Shown: piece by piece, positions 61,669 through 64,000 of the stretch | How the letters are laid out: each line of letters opens with the position of its first letter | Position numbering within the stretch: the first letter of the stretch is position 1 | Assembly (NCBI RefSeq): GCF_046254955.1 | Contig: NZ_JBJXRG010000001.1 | Coordinates: forward strand, 186,001-250,000 | From: Qipengyuania_C sp046254955 | GTDB taxonomy: Bacteria > Pseudomonadota > Alphaproteobacteria > Sphingomonadales > Sphingomonadaceae | DNA length: 64,000 nucleotides | Direction: 5' to 3' | Translations under genes and position numbers: made by a program | The notes under the pieces: generated by a model | What the model saw: only the letters and a program-made list of their open reading frames with translations | Told to the model about the DNA's origin: nothing | Databases searched by the model: none

Positions 61669-63900
61669 ATGAGGGCAATGCGCGGCTTCTACGCATTGCC
61701 AAAAGTTGTCCGGACAACTATACAGTTTTGGTATACCCAATGGCCTGGGAGCCGTCCGATCTGCCGAACATCGCCTTTGACGGCTCGAACTCCGATCTTC
61801 GGTGTTGGTGGACTAGCGATGTGCTTCGCACTGCCAACCAGCCCGCTTTCTGCGCAGGATTTGCCGGAAGAGGGCGTCTCGGCCGCGGCAGCCGGTCAGG
61901 AACAACCCGGCAGCAACGAGGTCTATGGCCCCGGCTATTTCGAACGCTTCGCACCGCGCACCGCGCTCGACATGCTCAACCGGGTGCCTGGCTTCTCGGT
62001 CGAGAACAGTTCCGGTTCCACACGGCGCAATCAGCCTGAACAGCGCGGACTGGGCCAGGCGAATGAAAACATCCTGCTCAATAGCCAGCGGCTCACCAGC
62101 AAATCATCGAGTCTTGCCGACCAGCTGGGCCGCATTCCTGCGCGCAATGTGCTGCGGATCGAAATCCTCGATGGAACGGCGCTCGATATCCCGGGCCTCA
62201 GCGGCCAGGTCGCCAATATCGTCTTGGCCCAATCGAGTGCGCTTTCAGGCCAGTTCGAATGGAATCTCATCCATCGACCGACGACCAACCGGTGGAACCC
62301 GACCGAAGCCAATGTGTCGGTCAGCGGCGCCACCGGCGATCTTGATTTCACCGTCTCGCTGAGCAACAACTCGCTGAGGTTTGCCGCGAAGGGCCCTACC
62401 CTGCTGAGCGATGGTGATGGCATTCTCACCGAAACGCGCGAGACTTTCTACCGCTTCCACAATGACGCGCCAAAGATCTCGGCCGATCTGCGCTACGATG
62501 GTATCGCCGGGGCGGTCGCGAACCTGAACCTGTCCTACGAGAGGGTCTATTCGCGGACACGCGAAACCGACACCCGCGATCTGGTAAGCGGCATTGACCA
62601 GGCCCAATTGAGAAGATTCCGATCGCGCGGATACGAGTACGAGATCGCCGGAGATATCGAATTCGCTCTGGGACCTGGTCGGCTCAAGCTGATCGGGCTC
62701 GAATCGTTCAACACGCGCGACAACACAGAAACTGCGGTCATCTCTTTTGTCGACCTTTCGGATCCCACTGGGCGCCGTTTTGCTTTCGGCAGCGACAAGG
62801 GCGAGCGGATCGGACGCGCCGAGTACTCGTGGCCCATGTTAGGTATCGAATGGCAGCTTTCGGGCGAAGCGGCATTCAACCGGCTCGACAATGTCGCGCA
62901 GCTTTTTCTGCTCGCTTCGAATGGCGACTTCGTCGAGATCAATTTTCCCGGCGGAACCGGCGGCGTGCGCGAAGATCGCTACGAATCGATCCTTTCCGCG
63001 AGTGGATCGCTATCGGACAATCTCTCCTACCAGCTTTCCGGCGGCGCCGAGTTTTCAACCATTTCGCAAAGCGGGGCGAATTCAGTCTCGCGCAGCTTCG
63101 CGCGGCCCAAAGGCAGCGTGTCGCTTGCTTGGTCTGCGGGCAATGGATGGGACGCCTCCCTCGAGATCGCGCGCCGCGTCGGTCAGCTGGACTTTGGCGA
63201 CTTCCTCGCCACCGTTTCACTCGGCAACGAGCAGCAGGACGCTGCCAATGCCCGCCTCGTGCCGCAACAAAGCTGGGAAGGCGAACTGGAGATCACCCGC
63301 GACTTTGGTCGCTGGGGTAATGGCACGCTGACCCTGTTTCACCAGGAAATCTCCGACCTGGTCGATATCATTGCCTTGCCCGACGGGCGCGCCGCCAAGG
63401 GCAATATCGCTTCGGCAACGCTCACTGGGGCGGAACTAGACGCGACGATAGAACTGGAGGCTATGGGTTTTCGCGGCGCTCGCCTCGACATCGGCGGGCG
63501 CGTGGAGCGAAGCCGACTGGATGATCCGGTGGATGGACTGCCGCGGCCTTTCAGTCGCCGGCAAGCCCATCGTTTCGAGTTCGACTTCCGCCACGATGTG
63601 CCGCAAACCGACTGGGCTTGGGGCTTCGGCGCCAACACGACACGCTTCGGGCGATACTTCCGTGTCGGGGAATTCGGGCGCGAATTTTCCGGACCGAGCT
63701 TCTTGAAGGTCTTCATCGAGAACAAGGATGTATTCGGCCTCAACGCCCGGCTCGAGCTCGACAATATCACCGGTCCACGGCGCAGGCTGATCCGCACGAT
63801 TTTCGACGGCGTGCGCGGGAGCGATCCGATAGTGATCGAGGAAGATCGCGCGCAGCGGATCGGGACAAAATTTCAATTCACGCTGTCCGGAAACTTTTGA
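61669..63900 (+). CDS. TonB-dependent receptor-like outer-membrane protein 3
   Basis: A roughly 743-residue protein with a hydrophobic signal stretch (IFGVGGLAMCFALP, probable cleavage near PLSA before QD), a plug with RTALDMLNRVPGFSVE, QRGLGQANENILLNSQRL and EILDGTALDIPGLSGQ, and a barrel ending in Phe. It is shorter than receptors 1 and 2, and I see no VVTGSR-type TonB box. The start is uncertain: ATG 61669 has GGGAAG eight bases upstream but gives an unusually long pre-signal segment. A lipoprotein gene starts 40 bases downstream. Ligand unknown. Confidence 0.82.
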   Translation: MRAMRGFYALPKVVRTTIQFWYTQWPGSRPICRTSPLTARTPIFGVGGLAMCFALPTSPLSAQDLPEEGVSAAAAGQEQPGSNEVYGPGYFERFAPRTALDMLNRVPGFSVENSSGSTRRNQPEQRGLGQANENILLNSQRLTSKSSSLADQLGRIPARNVLRIEILDGTALDIPGLSGQVANIVLAQSSALSGQFEWNLIHRPTTNRWNPTEANVSVSGATGDLDFTVSLSNNSLRFAAKGPTLLSDGDGILTETRETFYRFHNDAPKISADLRYDGIAGAVANLNLSYERVYSRTRETDTRDLVSGIDQAQLRRFRSRGYEYEIAGDIEFALGPGRLKLIGLESFNTRDNTETAVISFVDLSDPTGRRFAFGSDKGERIGRAEYSWPMLGIEWQLSGEAAFNRLDNVAQLFLLASNGDFVEINFPGGTGGVREDRYESILSASGSLSDNLSYQLSGGAEFSTISQSGANSVSRSFARPKGSVSLAWSAGNGWDASLEIARRVGQLDFGDFLATVSLGNEQQDAANARLVPQQSWEGELEITRDFGRWGNGTLTLFHQEISDLVDIIALPDGRAAKGNIASATLTGAELDATIELEAMGFRGARLDIGGRVERSRLDDPVDGLPRPFSRRQAHRFEFDFRHDVPQTDWAWGFGANTTRFGRYFRVGEFGREFSGPSFLKVFIENKDVFGLNARLELDNITGPRRRLIRTIFDGVRGSDPIVIEEDRAQRIGTKFQFTLSGNF

Positions 63901-63939
63901 CAGGCTTGCATTGTCGCTCTGCAGCGGCAGGATGCGCGG

Positions 63940-64000
63940 ATGACCCACCTCTTATCGCGCCTCGCGCTCCCCTTCGCCTTCTTCACTGCTTGCGCCGCGA
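63940..64000 (+). CDS. Start of a probable lipoprotein, cut by the window end
   Basis: ATG 63940 has AGGA seven bases upstream and opens a frame of 20 complete codons to the window edge, reading MTHLLSRLALPFAFFTACAA. This is a signal sequence with a possible lipobox (FTAC). It follows receptor 3 in the same direction after 39 bases and may be co-transcribed. Product unknown. Confidence 0.5.
   Translation, partial: MTHLLSRLALPFAFFTACAA

Noticed and set aside
1..64000. CRISPR arrays, tRNA genes, insertion sequences, prophage genes
   Set aside because: No regularly spaced repeats, cloverleaf sequences, transposases or phage structural genes were seen by eye; a short tRNA could still be missed without a covariance search.

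Overview
The window looks like chromosomal DNA of an alphaproteobacterium of the order Sphingomonadales, most likely Erythrobacteraceae (inference, no database search was possible). Pointers are the ChpT phosphotransferase of the CckA-ChpT-CtrA relay, an ATP12-type F1-ATPase assembly chaperone, GatCAB, a TIGR02186/TSUP pair, three TonB-dependent receptors with Sphingomonas-style TonB boxes (VVTGSR), and generally high G+C with many four-base ATGA gene overlaps. I found no tRNA, rRNA, IS element, prophage or CRISPR array.

Layout. 1-2.3 kb (minus strand): a cut-off helical protein, a short-chain dehydrogenase and a thiolase, an acyl-CoA metabolism cluster. 2.7-15.1 kb: the most unusual part, two successive modules, each made of a large TonB-dependent receptor, a TPR-sulfotransferase and a 2-oxoglutarate/Fe(II) oxygenase. 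15-20.5 kb: clpB with a sigma-32-like promoter, a penicillin-acylase-family hydrolase and a small protein. 20.5-24.8 kb (minus): rpsU, an anchored FKBP isomerase and gatC-gatA-gatB. 25-28 kb: a five-gene overlapping operon, crcB - pseudouridine synthase - HAD phosphatase - small membrane protein - ATP12 chaperone. 28-31.7 kb (minus): a Mla/Pqi-like lipid transport operon. 31.8-35.5 kb: a 26-bp-arm inverted repeat, valS and queE. 35.5-41.6 kb (minus): a HerA-like ATPase, the TIGR02186/TSUP pair and an NfrA/NfrB-like envelope pair. 41.7-48.4 kb: nhaA, gloA, a TorF-type porin, a phosphoesterase-ugd pair, an FGE-fold lipoprotein and a TspO-like protein. 48.4-48.8 kb: RNase P RNA. 48.9-54.2 kb: a DUF418 protein, amidase, chpT, a JAMM protein, a MarR regulator with its probable target, and rluD. 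54.3-64 kb: rpoH, an M20 amidohydrolase, mtgA, a CDF exporter, a DUF2806 protein, clpX, clpP, a third receptor and the start of a lipoprotein.

How the genes fit together. Protein quality control is well represented: rpoH, clpB, clpX and clpP all lie here, and clpB has a promoter matching the sigma-32 consensus. Envelope functions dominate the rest (receptors, lipid transport, peptidoglycan enzymes, porin, NfrAB-like pair). The best candidate for an undescribed system is the receptor / TPR-sulfotransferase / 2OG-oxygenase combination. It occurs twice with clearly different family members, which suggests selection for the combination rather than a recent duplication. My hypothesis is that cytoplasmic sulfation and hydroxylation tailor either the receptor or the ligand it imports.
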